Notes: a model not told the origin generated them from the letters alone. Shown: positions 25,862-35,066, counted from the stretch's first letter. The stretch is DNA of 64,000 nt from Spirochaetales bacterium (GCA_016342585.1 JAEINK010000004.1:1-64000); one strand, 5' to 3'. Program-made: numbers and translations.

Positions 25862-26476
25862 TCAGGTAGAAAGAGACCTCGCCAGAGAGAGGCCCAAAGC
25901 TTTCAGGCTTTTTAGCCCCTCATGATCTTCGAGGACTCCTTCTGCACCTTTATCGTTGGACCACACCCCTGCGCCATTATTGGCAAAGGGGCCTCCTGTG
26001 ATAACTTTTACTCCTATAGACATGAAGTAGTTATTGATGGCATCGAGGGTCAGCTCCTGTCCCCCATAACGGGAACCGCCTACGGCAATCGAGGCCCCTG
26101 TTTTATCGGCAAAAAGCCAGGGGTTCTTTTCAAGGAATATCCAGTTGGATCTCATCCTGTTAAAGAAGGCCAGCAATTGGGCGGAGACATTCCGATCATA
26201 CACCGGAGAGGCTATAAGGTAGCCGTCATAATCCGGAAATTTTGTGGACCAGCCGGTTAAATCATCCTTGAAACGGATACACTCCCGGCTTCTCTTTTTA
26301 AGGCAGCCTCCGCAGTCAACACAGAGGCTGAACTCCATTTTATGAAAATCAAGAATGTCGTATTCGATACCTTTTGCCGCTATCTCTTCCAGAGCGATAT
26401 CAAGGGCCTTCCTTGTTGCTGCCCTTCTGGGGCTTCCATTGACGGCCAGGATTTTTTTCGGCTTCTGCTCTTTCAT
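25862..26476 (-). CDS. Flavodoxin-like NAD(P)H-dependent FMN reductase family protein
   Basis: 204 aa. The N-terminal KILAVNGSPRRAATRKAL is the FMN-phosphate loop of the NADPH-dependent FMN reductase/iron-sulfur flavoprotein group, and ASPVYDRNVSAQL is the second FMN loop. A Cys cluster (CVDCGGCLKKRSREC) matches the spacing in iron-sulfur flavoproteins that may bind a cluster. It is probably a cytoplasmic electron carrier or quinone/thiol reductase of anaerobes. It begins 2 nt after the arcC stop, so the two form an operon (arcC first). Confidence 0.82.
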   Translation of the reverse strand: MKEQKPKKILAVNGSPRRAATRKALDIALEEIAAKGIEYDILDFHKMEFSLCVDCGGCLKKRSRECIRFKDDLTGWSTKFPDYDGYLIASPVYDRNVSAQLLAFFNRMRSNWIFLEKNPWLFADKTGASIAVGGSRYGGQELTLDAINNYFMSIGVKVITGGPFANNGAGVWSNDKGAEGVLEDHEGLKSLKALGLSLARSLST

Positions 26477-26478
26477 GA

Positions 26479-27426
26479 TTATTCCCTTACTATATGTGTT
26501 CCCGTTTTCCCATCAAGACCTTCTGAAAGGTGGGCCGGATCTGTTATAAGTCCCCTGTTTCCTGTTATTTCAACAAAATCGATAATGGCCTGGATTTTCG
26601 GGAGCATGCTTCCCGGGGCAAAATGTCCCTCCGTCACGAGTTCTTTCAGCTCTTCGATATTGACTTCATTCAGGGCCCTTTGATCGGCCTTGCCAAAATT
26701 TGTATAAACTTTTTCTACGGCCGTCGATATTACCAGCATATCCGCACCGATGGATTTGGCAAGCAAAGCCGCAGCAAAGTCTTTATCGATGACAGCCTCC
26801 TGTGGCATAAGGAGCCCATCTTCTTCGGTAACGGGGATTCCACCGCCGCCAGCGGCAATCACGGTAACCCCATCTTTTATCATTGCTTTAATAGAGTCCT
26901 CTTCAATTATCCTTTGGGGCCGGGGAGAGGGGACAACTCTTCGGAAACCTCGTCCGGCATCTTCCATTATTGACCAGCCGGCCTTATCCCTCTGTTCCAG
27001 GGCATCTGCCTCATTCATAAAAGAGCCGATGGGTTTGGTAGGCCTGGAAAAAGAGGGATCATTCTTGTCTACGACTACCTGAGTAACAACTGTGGCAACA
27101 GGGCTTTTCATCCCCAGTTTGGCGAACTCATTATACATCCCCATTTGGAGATTATACCCTATGGCCCCCTGAGTATCGGCAACACAGGAGTCCAGAGGGA
27201 CCGTATGAAGCACCTCTTTGGCTATCTCCGCCCGCCGCAGGATATACCCTACCTGGGGTCCGTTTCCATGGACGATTACCACCTTATGGCCTGCTTTTAT
27301 TAATTTAACAATATGTGAGCAGGTTTTTCTGGCCGCCTCTTCCTGGGCATACACAGTAACATTTTTAGGATCCTCAATAAGCGAATTTCCGCCAATTGCA
27401 ATTACGATAAGTTTAGTTCCTTCCAT
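26479..27426 (-). CDS. arcC: Carbamate kinase
   Basis: Makes ATP from carbamoyl phosphate and ADP, the final step of arginine, agmatine or allantoin-type fermentations. The 315-residue sequence has IAIGGNSL, VHGNGPQVGYILRR, PIGSFM, VVPSPRPQRI and AAGGGGIPV, all typical of ArcC, plus the C-terminal GSMLPKIQA(I) helix. The ATG is preceded by AAAAGGAGGG. No arginine deiminase or ornithine carbamoyltransferase is visible in the window, so the source of carbamoyl phosphate is not shown. Confidence 0.95.
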   Translation of the reverse strand: MEGTKLIVIAIGGNSLIEDPKNVTVYAQEEAARKTCSHIVKLIKAGHKVVIVHGNGPQVGYILRRAEIAKEVLHTVPLDSCVADTQGAIGYNLQMGMYNEFAKLGMKSPVATVVTQVVVDKNDPSFSRPTKPIGSFMNEADALEQRDKAGWSIMEDAGRGFRRVVPSPRPQRIIEEDSIKAMIKDGVTVIAAGGGGIPVTEEDGLLMPQEAVIDKDFAAALLAKSIGADMLVISTAVEKVYTNFGKADQRALNEVNIEELKELVTEGHFAPGSMLPKIQAIIDFVEITGNRGLITDPAHLSEGLDGKTGTHIVRE

Positions 27427-27604
27427 TCGAAAACCCTCCTTTTATTACTACCATAGCAGTGATGCTATTCTAAATCGGGAATAGCCGTAACGCAAGCTTA
27501 TTCGGATCCCTTAAAATATAGATTTTAGACATATTTTACTTTTAGTGGTGATTTTTTGATGCGTTCTTTTGAATTTCGGGTTAATATTAGTCAAAGAACA
27601 AGCG

Positions 27605-27624
27605 TGATGGTTGGAAGACCATCA
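27605..27624 (+). promoter_or_regulatory. Hairpin in the 5' leader of the FNT gene
   Basis: TGATGGT (27605-27611) and ACCATCA (27618-27624) form a 7-bp stem with a 6-nt loop. It ends about 6 nt before the AAGGGAG ribosome-binding site and could affect translation initiation; no known riboswitch is recognised. Confidence 0.35.
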
Positions 27625-27641
27625 TCATGAAAGGGAGTGCA

Positions 27642-28496
27642 ATGTCTGACTTAAAATCCTATGATCCAAAACTTTCATTTGAAGAACTTGGGAAATCCAT
27701 ATCCAAACTAGGAATAAAAAAGGCCAATTCCAGACCCTGGCAGTTGATCCTTCTGGGGATACTCGCCGGATTATATATAAGCATCGGGGGCCACCTCTAC
27801 CTTATCGCCATCGCCGAAGGGGCCGGGAAACTGGTTGGTGGGGCCGTCTTTTCGGTGGGACTTATTCTTGTAGTCATCGCCGGAGCTGAACTCTTCACCG
27901 GCAATGTGATAATGATAGTCGGTTCGGTGACACGACTCTACTCTATCCGCAAACTCATGCGAAACTGGTTTTTTGTCTATCTTGGGAACTTTATTGGTGC
28001 CATCCTCTATACGTATTTAATATATAAAGCCGGATTTTTCGGAGAACCTTCCGGTGGATTCTCCGGGGTTGTGGAGAGCAATACCCTCGGGGAGCTTGCG
28101 GCAGCCATTGCCTCCAAAAAATTGTCCCTCTCCTTCAGTACGGCTTTAATCCGGGGTGTTTTTTGCAATATTCTGGTTATCCTCGCGGTGATTCTCTCTG
28201 CCATGGCCAAGGATATAACATCCAAGATGTTAGCCTGTATGGTTCCTGTAATGGCTTTTGTGGCCATAGGTTTTGAGCATTGTATAGCCAATATGTTTCT
28301 GATCCCCATTGGTTTACTTGTACAGGGAGCCTCGTTTTCCGATCAATTTTCCATGTTCGTAAATATCGTTCCGGTGACCATTGGAAATATTCTGGGGGGG
28401 ATCTTCATCCTTTTCATCCATCCAAATCGAATCCGACAGATAGGAACTCTGATCAAGAGGCAAAGGAAGCATGTCAGTAAAGAGGGAACCAGCTAA
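27642..28496 (+). CDS. Formate/nitrite transporter (FNT) family channel
   Basis: 284 aa with about six transmembrane segments and the pentameric FNT channel motifs: GAELFTGNVIMIV (loop with the N-G motif), WFFVYLGNFIGAIL, and GFEHCIANMFLIPIGLL carrying the central pore His. Formate export or uptake is the likely role in a mixed-acid fermenter, though nitrite or hydrosulfide channels share these motifs. I use the ATG at 27642 because AAGGGAG precedes it; an ATG at 27627 lies before that site. It is followed by folBK in the same direction after 59 nt. Confidence 0.9.
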   Translation: MSDLKSYDPKLSFEELGKSISKLGIKKANSRPWQLILLGILAGLYISIGGHLYLIAIAEGAGKLVGGAVFSVGLILVVIAGAELFTGNVIMIVGSVTRLYSIRKLMRNWFFVYLGNFIGAILYTYLIYKAGFFGEPSGGFSGVVESNTLGELAAAIASKKLSLSFSTALIRGVFCNILVILAVILSAMAKDITSKMLACMVPVMAFVAIGFEHCIANMFLIPIGLLVQGASFSDQFSMFVNIVPVTIGNILGGIFILFIHPNRIRQIGTLIKRQRKHVSKEGTS

Positions 28497-28555
28497 AGTG
28501 GACAGAAATTCGAATACAGATTGACAGATCGTCCCCGGACGATTAGCATAACTTC

Positions 28556-29410
28556 ATGGATAAACTCATAATTAAAGATCTGGAAGTCTATGGTTTTCAT
28601 GGTTTTGAACCTGAAGTAGATAAATCCGGAGAAAAATATATAATTTCCGCTGAATTAAGCCTCAATCTTAAGGAGGCGGGGGATACGGATCGGCTTAAAA
28701 ATACGGTGAATCTGGTTAAAATCTGTAGAGAGATAGCCGATCTTTTTACTCATAATCAGCATAAGCTTATCGAGAGTTGCGCAGAAGAGCTGGCTGAATA
28801 TATTCTTTTAACCTATCCTGTTGTTAATCACGTTTCGGTTTCGATTAATAAACCCTGGATCCCCGCAGGAATGACCATAAAGTATGCGGGTATCACCATC
28901 GAACGGAAATGGCATACCGCCTACCTGGGTATTGGTACAAATCTTGGGGAACGGATGACAAATATTCAGTCTGCGATTGATATGATTAATGAATCGAAGT
29001 TTTGCCGCGTAACCAATCAGTCAAAGATATATGAAACCGAACCCTATGGGTACCTCGACCAGGATAAGTTTTTGAATGGGGCTCTGGAAGTAAAAACGCT
29101 CCTGACTCCCCGGAGTTTCCTGCGGTTCCTCCTGGATGTAGAGAAAAAGTTAAAGCGTGAACGGATTATTCACTATGGACCGCGTACCATGGATCTGGAT
29201 GTACTCTTTTATGATCAAATTATGACCTCATTTGAGGAAGCTGTTATTCCTCACCCCAGACTCCATGAACGGATGTTCGTTATGAAGCCCCTTTGTGATA
29301 TCGCCCCCTATTATGTACACCCTATACTGAATGAGAGGTGTTATCGAATTGCTGAAGAGTTAATGAAAACAGAGAACGAACCTGAAGTTTGGAAAGAGGA
29401 TAGGGTCTAA
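28556..29410 (+). CDS. folBK: Bifunctional dihydroneopterin aldolase / HPPK
   Basis: Two consecutive folate-pathway enzymes are fused in 284 aa. Residues 1-118 are FolB-like (YGFHGFEPEVDKSGEKY with the conserved Glu; INKPWIPAG with the catalytic Lys region), converting dihydroneopterin to 6-hydroxymethyl-dihydropterin. Residues 120-284 are FolK (LGIGTNLGERMTNIQSAI, GPRTMDLDVLFYD with the Mg-binding Asp pair, IPHPRLHERMFVM), which pyrophosphorylates it. The stop overlaps the end of the convergent deoR gene by 4 bp. No folP or folE is nearby. Confidence 0.93.
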   Translation: MDKLIIKDLEVYGFHGFEPEVDKSGEKYIISAELSLNLKEAGDTDRLKNTVNLVKICREIADLFTHNQHKLIESCAEELAEYILLTYPVVNHVSVSINKPWIPAGMTIKYAGITIERKWHTAYLGIGTNLGERMTNIQSAIDMINESKFCRVTNQSKIYETEPYGYLDQDKFLNGALEVKTLLTPRSFLRFLLDVEKKLKRERIIHYGPRTMDLDVLFYDQIMTSFEEAVIPHPRLHERMFVMKPLCDIAPYYVHPILNERCYRIAEELMKTENEPEVWKEDRV

Positions 29411-30183
29411 TAATTCTCCCCGGACTTATCGACGATAATGACCTCTATTTTCATTTCTGCAAACCTCTTCGCATAATTCTGTGGAATTTTATCGGTAATA
29501 AAGGTGTGTATCCTGTTTAGTTCTGCCACCGGGTAGATGGAAATCTTGTCAAATTTTGTTTCATCGGCCATCAGGTACCAGCGATGGGCCATGGCTGGTA
29601 TATTTTTAAAAATATATGTACTGATTATCGAATCCACAGTCAGACCCGCCTTCAGATCCAGACCGGATATACTGGTAAACGCCTTGTTAACATAAATATT
29701 TTCCAGCAATGCCTGGGGAGATTCCCAGCTGGAGAAGAGGGTTTGCTCATCGGTGCTCGTTACCTCTCCTCCTATGAGGAATACCCGGGCGGAGTTTTTG
29801 ATCAACTCGGGCAGGGCCGTAATGTTGTTTGTTACGACAGTCAGATTTTTAAAGCCCGCAATTTGGCGGGCAAGAACACAGCATGATCTTCCTGAACCTA
29901 TGAAAATTGAGTCTCCATCGGTAATCTGCTGGCAAGCCGCTCTTGCCAGGGATATAAAAAGGGGATCAGAATATATGTTTTCGTTATCATCGGCAGGTGA
30001 TTCCTTTTCTATCAGTGAGGCACCACCATAAAATCTTATGGCAAATCCCTCACTCTCTATTTTTGCCAGGTATTTTCGTGTCGATACCTTACTGACATTA
30101 AAACGTTTGCTGAGATCATTGACATAGACCTTTTTCTGTTCGCGCAACAGGTTTTTGATCTCTTCTATTCGACTATCTGGCAT
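29407..30183 (-). CDS. DeoR-family transcriptional regulator
   Basis: 258 aa. Residues 1-60 are a DeoR-type helix-turn-helix (RIEEIKNLLREQKKVYVNDL ... VSTRKYLAKIESEG, then RFYGGA). Residues 75-250 form the DeoRC sugar-phosphate sensor (IFIGSGRSCCVLAR, LTVVTNNITALPEL, FLIGGEV, ADETKFDK), so the effector is probably a phosphorylated sugar or polyol. It is divergent from the 30424-36046 operon and lies next to an inverted repeat, so it most likely represses that operon and itself. Confidence 0.9.
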   Translation of the reverse strand: MPDSRIEEIKNLLREQKKVYVNDLSKRFNVSKVSTRKYLAKIESEGFAIRFYGGASLIEKESPADDNENIYSDPLFISLARAACQQITDGDSIFIGSGRSCCVLARQIAGFKNLTVVTNNITALPELIKNSARVFLIGGEVTSTDEQTLFSSWESPQALLENIYVNKAFTSISGLDLKAGLTVDSIISTYIFKNIPAMAHRWYLMADETKFDKISIYPVAELNRIHTFITDKIPQNYAKRFAEMKIEVIIVDKSGENY

Positions 30184-30249
30184 TGCCTGATCCTTTCAAT
30201 TAGACTTTAGATAGGAATAGTGAACCACAAAACCCATAAAAATGTCAAT

Positions 30250-30298
30250 CGAAACTAAAACGAAACTTTACAGTTTCGAAAGAAAGGTGTATTATAAT
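30250..30298 (+). promoter_or_regulatory. Putative DeoR operator and promoter of the aldehyde dehydrogenase operon
   Basis: CGAAAC (30261-30266) and GTTTCG (30273-30278) form a perfect 6-6-6 inverted repeat, with another CGAAAC half-site at 30250-30255. DeoR-family operators often contain such GAAAC/GTTTC half-sites. A TATAAT box at 30293-30298 lies just downstream, with no ideal -35. On the other strand TTGACA (30243-30248) may drive deoR. Confidence 0.55.
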
Positions 30299-30423
30299 AC
30301 AGAGCATACGTTTGCGTAGAATTGATCGTAAAGATTATTTAACGTTTAGTTGAAAACAGGCTTGGCCTTTGTGGTCAATCAAATCAGATATGGGTAAAGA
30401 GAACCTGAATTTCGGAGGAAATT

Positions 30424-31836
30424 ATGAGCCAGAATCAGATAGATCCAGCAGTGTATATTTCAGAGCTGATGGAAAGGGCACGAAAAGCGCAGAAAATTGC
30501 AGAAGGATTTTCTCAGGAGAAGGTGGATGAGCTTGCCGCCGCAATCACATGGGAAATTGCAGCTAATAATAAGCTGGGACGGGAATTGGCTGAATTTTCT
30601 TTCGAGGAGTGCGGCCTTGGAGATGTCGATTCAAAGTTTGCAAAAGTCAGCGGCAAATGCCGGGGTGTTTTCTATGATGTCAAGAATGCCAGGAGTGTCG
30701 GCGTAACCGAAGAAATACCTGAAAAAGGGCTTGTTCGTATTTCAAAACCTGTCGGTGTTATTGGCTCTCTTGTTCCCAGTACTCAGGCCGAAATGCATCC
30801 GATTTCACAGGCCATTTTTGTTGTAAAGGCTCGTGATGCTGTTATTTTTTCTCCCCATCCCAGAGGAAAGCTTACAACATTGAAGGCAACCAACCTTTTG
30901 AGGGCCGTTATGAAAAAATATGATGCCCCGGAAGATCTGTTCCTTACTATAGAAGACCCATCTGTTGCCAGGACCAATGAACTGATGAAGCAGTGCGATC
31001 TTGTGATTGCTACCGGCGGTCAGCCTATGGTTAAGGCTGCCTATAGTTCCGGAACCCCTGCTTATGGTGTTGGGGCTGGGAACTCAATGATAGTGATAGA
31101 TAAAACCGGTGATCTTGCCGATGCCGCCGTGAAAATCAAGGCAAGTAAAACCTTTGATCTGGCCGCCGGCTGTTCCTGTGATAATAGTGTGATTATAGAT
31201 GCATCCGTTTATGACGATATGCTGGCCGAGTTTAAGAAAGTGGGTGCTCATCTGGTGAATCAGGAAGAGAAAGCGAAGTTACAGAAGGCTATCTGGCCTG
31301 AGTGGCCTGGCAATCATGTGATTAATCGAGATATTGTCGCTTCACCCATCGCCAATATTGCGGCTATCGCCGGTATCGCTGTTCCTGAAGGAACTTCTCT
31401 TCTTCTGGTGGAAGAGGATAAGACGGGAGAAGCATCACCTTTCAGCGGTGAAAAGATGAGCCTTGTGACAACGGTGTATAAGAGTCACTCCATAGATGAG
31501 GCTATCCGTATAACCAATGAGAACCATGCCTATTCCGGTTCGGGACACTCCTGCGGTATATACTCCAATACCCCTGAGAATGTTGAAAAACTGGCATTGG
31601 GAACCTATACAACCCGTGTTGTTGTTAATCAGGCCCAGGCGGCCACGAATGGTGGAAGCTGGACCAGCGGGATGCCCTTTACTCACTCCCTGGGTTGCGG
31701 TACATGGGGAGGAAACATCTGTTCTGAAAATATTGAACTGAAACATTATCTGAACAATACCTGGGTCATACGTGAAATTCCCAGTTTCAAACCAACCGAT
31801 GAGGAGTTGTTTTCTGGATTTACACCCCGGAGTTAA
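30424..31836 (+). CDS. CoA-acylating aldehyde dehydrogenase (sulfoacetaldehyde/acetaldehyde type)
   Basis: 470 aa, ALDH superfamily. Expected reaction: aldehyde + CoA + NAD(P)+ to acyl-CoA. The acylating group is indicated by IGSLVPSTQAEMHPIS in place of the hydrolytic ALDH entry motif, by GVGAGNSMIVIDKTGD, and by the catalytic Cys in KTFDLAAGCSCDNSVI, a pattern close to sulfoacetaldehyde dehydrogenase (SauS) and EutE/AdhE domains. The C-terminal half has AYSGSGHSCGIYSN. The start has GGAGG upstream. It is first in a five-gene operon with a CoA-transferase, an HMG-CoA-lyase-like enzyme and a split transketolase, so the aldehyde is probably produced by one of those partners. The true substrate is unknown. 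Confidence 0.85.
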   Translation: MSQNQIDPAVYISELMERARKAQKIAEGFSQEKVDELAAAITWEIAANNKLGRELAEFSFEECGLGDVDSKFAKVSGKCRGVFYDVKNARSVGVTEEIPEKGLVRISKPVGVIGSLVPSTQAEMHPISQAIFVVKARDAVIFSPHPRGKLTTLKATNLLRAVMKKYDAPEDLFLTIEDPSVARTNELMKQCDLVIATGGQPMVKAAYSSGTPAYGVGAGNSMIVIDKTGDLADAAVKIKASKTFDLAAGCSCDNSVIIDASVYDDMLAEFKKVGAHLVNQEEKAKLQKAIWPEWPGNHVINRDIVASPIANIAAIAGIAVPEGTSLLLVEEDKTGEASPFSGEKMSLVTTVYKSHSIDEAIRITNENHAYSGSGHSCGIYSNTPENVEKLALGTYTTRVVVNQAQAATNGGSWTSGMPFTHSLGCGTWGGNICSENIELKHYLNNTWVIREIPSFKPTDEELFSGFTPRS

Positions 31837-31842
31837 TCAGTA

Positions 31843-33327
31843 ATGAATAATCGAATAAAAAAAAGCAGCCTGCTGAAATGTATGGCTACTGCTGAACAGG
31901 CTGCTTCCTTCATACAGGATGGTATGACTGTAGCCATGAGTGGCTACTCCATGGCAGGATACCCGAAGGCTGTTGTCGAAGCCCTGGTGGATCGGAAACA
32001 GGGAGGGGAGGATCTCTCCATCAATTTAATTACCGGGGCGAATGTCCCCTGGCTTGATGAGAAGCTTGGTCATGAACAGATGATAGGTCGGCGGGCACCC
32101 ATGTGTGCCAGCCGGGTTGTCGCCGGCCAGGCTAATAATGGATCCATGAGGTATGTGGAGCAGCAGATGTGCAAGATGCCCCGGCTGTTAAGAAGAAACA
32201 GCTTTGGGAAGATCGATATTGCTGTCGTAGAGGCGCTTGGTTTCAATGAAAATGGGGATCTTATTCCCACTAATGCCATTGGTTTTATGAATTATCTCAT
32301 GGATGCGGCGGAGCATATTATTGTTGAAATAAATACCGCTCAACCAGAGAAGTTGATGGCGCTTCATGATGTCTATATCCCTCAGGCTCCTCCTGACACT
32401 CAGCCAATCCCATTAACCTCGGTTAATCAGCGGATCGGGTCGGGAGGAATTCCTGTACATGAAGATAAGATCCTTTTTATAGTCGAAACCAGTATTCCTG
32501 AACAGGTCGGCGCCCTTGCCTCAGGAAATGAAGTGACAAAAAAAATAGCAGCCCATCTTTTTGACTTTCTTGAAGTCGAGTACCAGGCCACAGGAGGGAT
32601 TCTTCCTCCAATCCAGACCGGTTTCGGTGGGATTGCCAATTCAATAGCCGATGCTTTTCAGAAGTCAACCTTTCATGACCTTCAGTTTTTCTGTGGTGGC
32701 ATAACAGAGACGATTTTGGAATTGATGGTTTCCGGAAAGGCGACGGCTCTGTCGACGGGTGGGATTGGAATGTCACCCCGGGTGGTGGAGATCCTTGAAA
32801 CCATGCCGAATATACAGGATCACCTTGTGATCAGGAATGGTGATATTACCAACAATAGTGAAATCATTGGCAGACTTGGCCTTATGGCCCTGAATACCGG
32901 AATTGAGATAGATGTTTATGGGAATGTGAATTCAAGTCATATCTCAGGAAGCCGGGTCGTGAACGGTATAGGCGGCGGAGCAAACTTCGCGCAAAATGCC
33001 GGACTGTCTGTCATTTTAATTCCCTCCATTGCCAAGGGTGGTGCCATATCAAGTATTGTTCCCATGGTCTCCCATCAGGATATTTGTGAACATGATGTGG
33101 ATATTGTTGTAACCGAAAACGGTTTGGCCGATTTACGGGGCCTTGATGATGGTGAACGAGCCGATGCCCTTATAGCCAATTGTGCATCCCAGGTCTATCG
33201 TGAACAATTATTAGATTATATCCGTCTGGCTCGGGAAAAATGCGGGGGACACCATCCTCAGCTGCCAGAAGAGGCTTTTAGATGGTACAAAAGGCTCAGG
33301 GAAGATAAAACCATGCTGGAGAAATAA
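31843..33327 (+). CDS. Acetyl-CoA hydrolase/CoA-transferase family protein
   Basis: 494 aa, family I CoA-transferase of the Cat1/4-hydroxybutyrate type, expected to move CoA between an acyl-CoA and a carboxylate. Signatures are DGMTVAMSGYSMAGYPK near the N-terminus, the oxyanion/CoA loop GFGGIANSIADAF, and the C-terminal IDVYGNVNSSHISG ... GIGGGANFAQNA ... KGGAISSIVPMVSH and VTENGLADLRGL blocks. After the glycine loop, the usual YTEVxQD with the catalytic Glu is replaced by GGITETILELM, which keeps a T-E pair but is shorter and recalls citrate lyase alpha subunit. Stop and start are 6 nt from the dehydrogenase, so it likely recovers energy from the acyl-CoA made there (inference). Confidence 0.85.
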   Translation: MNNRIKKSSLLKCMATAEQAASFIQDGMTVAMSGYSMAGYPKAVVEALVDRKQGGEDLSINLITGANVPWLDEKLGHEQMIGRRAPMCASRVVAGQANNGSMRYVEQQMCKMPRLLRRNSFGKIDIAVVEALGFNENGDLIPTNAIGFMNYLMDAAEHIIVEINTAQPEKLMALHDVYIPQAPPDTQPIPLTSVNQRIGSGGIPVHEDKILFIVETSIPEQVGALASGNEVTKKIAAHLFDFLEVEYQATGGILPPIQTGFGGIANSIADAFQKSTFHDLQFFCGGITETILELMVSGKATALSTGGIGMSPRVVEILETMPNIQDHLVIRNGDITNNSEIIGRLGLMALNTGIEIDVYGNVNSSHISGSRVVNGIGGGANFAQNAGLSVILIPSIAKGGAISSIVPMVSHQDICEHDVDIVVTENGLADLRGLDDGERADALIANCASQVYREQLLDYIRLAREKCGGHHPQLPEEAFRWYKRLREDKTMLEK

Positions 33328-33329
33328 AC

Positions 33330-34220
33330 ATGAAGAAAATAGAAATTTACGAGGTGGGACCTCGTGACGGGTTTCAGAATGTAGCAGATTATATCCCGCT
33401 TGAGACAAAAAAGAAGATCGTTGAAGGTCTACTTGATTCGGGAATCAGACATATGCAGATCACATCCTTTGTGAGTCCCAAGGCCATTCCACAGATGAAG
33501 GACGCCCGGGAGTTAACCGGATATTTTGTTGACAAATTTCCGGATGCCGATTTTCTGGCTCTGGTCCCCAACCTGCGTGGTGCTCAGGGTGCCTGGGAGG
33601 CCGGACTTAAATCGGTCTCCTATGTTGTCAGTCTGGGGGAGAGTCATAATCAGGCTAATATTCGAAGGACCCATCAGGAATCCTATGATGAGCTATTGAA
33701 AATAAGAGAAGCATATCCTGACCTTGATATCTGTCTCGATCTGGCCACCACTTTCGGCTGTCCTTTTGAGGGAAAAAAGGGGGCCGGGGATGTTGTTCCC
33801 TTTATTAAACCCTATAGAGAGGCAGGAATAAAAACGGTAAACCTTTGCGATACGATTGGTGTGGCAAACCCGGCCCAGGTCCGATCCATCATAGAGGCGG
33901 TCAGAACCGAATATCCTGACCTGGAACTGCAGGTACATATTCATGATACCCGTAATATGGGAATGGTTAATACACTTGCTGCCATTGAGCTTGGTATTGT
34001 CAAGGTTCAGTCGACCCTGGGCGGTTTGGGCGGATGTCCATTTGCTCCGGGTGCATCGGGAAACCTGGCAACGGAAGATTTAGCCTTCATGCTTGCCGAG
34101 ATGGGGTATGAAACAGGAGTCGATACTCCAAAGATAGTTGAATTGGCAAAATACCAGGCGGAAGCAATACCGGCCGGCCAGTTCAGCGGGCATCTTTTTA
34201 AAATACAGGCCAGAGATTAG
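33330..34220 (+). CDS. HMG-CoA lyase-like enzyme (DRE-TIM metallolyase)
   Basis: 296 aa, full length for the family. Visible motifs are EVGPRDGFQN (catalytic Arg/Asp), LCDTIGVANPAQV, metal-binding HIHDTRNMG and the catalytic-Cys loop GLGGCPFAPGASGN, which matches true HMG-CoA lyases rather than aldolases. It would reversibly cleave a 3-hydroxy-acyl-CoA, releasing acetyl-CoA or another acyl-CoA fragment. No leucine or terpenoid degradation genes are nearby. Its place 2 nt after a CoA-transferase and just before a split transketolase suggests a role in an unrecognised carbohydrate or branched hydroxy-acid pathway. Confidence 0.88.
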   Translation: MKKIEIYEVGPRDGFQNVADYIPLETKKKIVEGLLDSGIRHMQITSFVSPKAIPQMKDARELTGYFVDKFPDADFLALVPNLRGAQGAWEAGLKSVSYVVSLGESHNQANIRRTHQESYDELLKIREAYPDLDICLDLATTFGCPFEGKKGAGDVVPFIKPYREAGIKTVNLCDTIGVANPAQVRSIIEAVRTEYPDLELQVHIHDTRNMGMVNTLAAIELGIVKVQSTLGGLGGCPFAPGASGNLATEDLAFMLAEMGYETGVDTPKIVELAKYQAEAIPAGQFSGHLFKIQARD

Positions 34221-34229
34221 GAGGAAGAA

Positions 34230-35066
34230 ATGGAAAATAAGAACACGGTTGAATTTATTCAGGAGAAGGCCGCTGTCATGCGCCGGGATGTCATTGAGAT
34301 GGGGTATGTTGCAGGCGGGCGGGGAGCTCACTTCGGGCCCGCACTATCGAGTATTGAAATAGTAGCGAGTCTCTTTTTCAAGGTGATGAATCACGATCCC
34401 AAGGAGCCGACCATGCCGGAAAGAGACAGGTTCGTCCAGAGTAAGGGGCATGCTTGTCTTTCCTACTATTCCGCACTGATCGAGAGTGGATATATCGATA
34501 AAGAGTTGATGAGCACTTTTAAGGGTGACGAAAGCTTTTTATCCGGGCATCCCAGCCGGAATATGGAGCATGGAATAGAAATTTCCTCCGGAAGTCTTGG
34601 AAATGGTTTTGCGATTGCCTGCGGTATGGCCAAAGCGGCTAAAATCAAGAATGAAGATCATTATGTCTATTGCCTCGTTGGCGATGGTGAATGTAATGAA
34701 GGCATTATCTGGGAAGCAGCCATGAACGGGGCTAAAAACAAACTGGACAATCTGGTTGCTATTGTTGACCGGAATGGAGTTCAGCTGGCAGGAAAAACCT
34801 CTGATATCATGGATGTGGATCTTGTGGCCCTCTGGAAAGCTGTTGGCTGGGAAGTTGAAGTTGTCGAAGATGGGAACGACTTACTTTTAGTTATTGAAGC
34901 TCTCGAGAAAATGAAAAACTCAAAGAGTGGAAAACCGCATATGATAATAGCTAATACCACAAAGGGTAAAGGAATTTCCTTCATGGAGGGCAGTCTTGAC
35001 TGGCACGCCAGGGCGATGGATAAAGAACAATACGATCAGGCTGTTTCAGAACTTGAGAACGCGTAA
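34230..35066 (+). CDS. Transketolase, N-terminal (TPP-binding) subunit
   Basis: 278 aa, equivalent to the first third of fused transketolase. Motifs are GGRGAHFGPALSSIEIVASL, SKGHACLSYYSAL and the thiamine-diphosphate/metal motif GDGECNEGIIWEAAM ... VAIVDRNGVQL. It binds TPP together with the following C-terminal subunit and transfers two-carbon ketol groups between sugars. Split transketolases are common in anaerobes; this dedicated copy inside a regulated operon is probably not the housekeeping enzyme. Ribosome-binding site AGGAGGAAG precedes the ATG. Confidence 0.92.
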   Translation: MENKNTVEFIQEKAAVMRRDVIEMGYVAGGRGAHFGPALSSIEIVASLFFKVMNHDPKEPTMPERDRFVQSKGHACLSYYSALIESGYIDKELMSTFKGDESFLSGHPSRNMEHGIEISSGSLGNGFAIACGMAKAAKIKNEDHYVYCLVGDGECNEGIIWEAAMNGAKNKLDNLVAIVDRNGVQLAGKTSDIMDVDLVALWKAVGWEVEVVEDGNDLLLVIEALEKMKNSKSGKPHMIIANTTKGKGISFMEGSLDWHARAMDKEQYDQAVSELENA

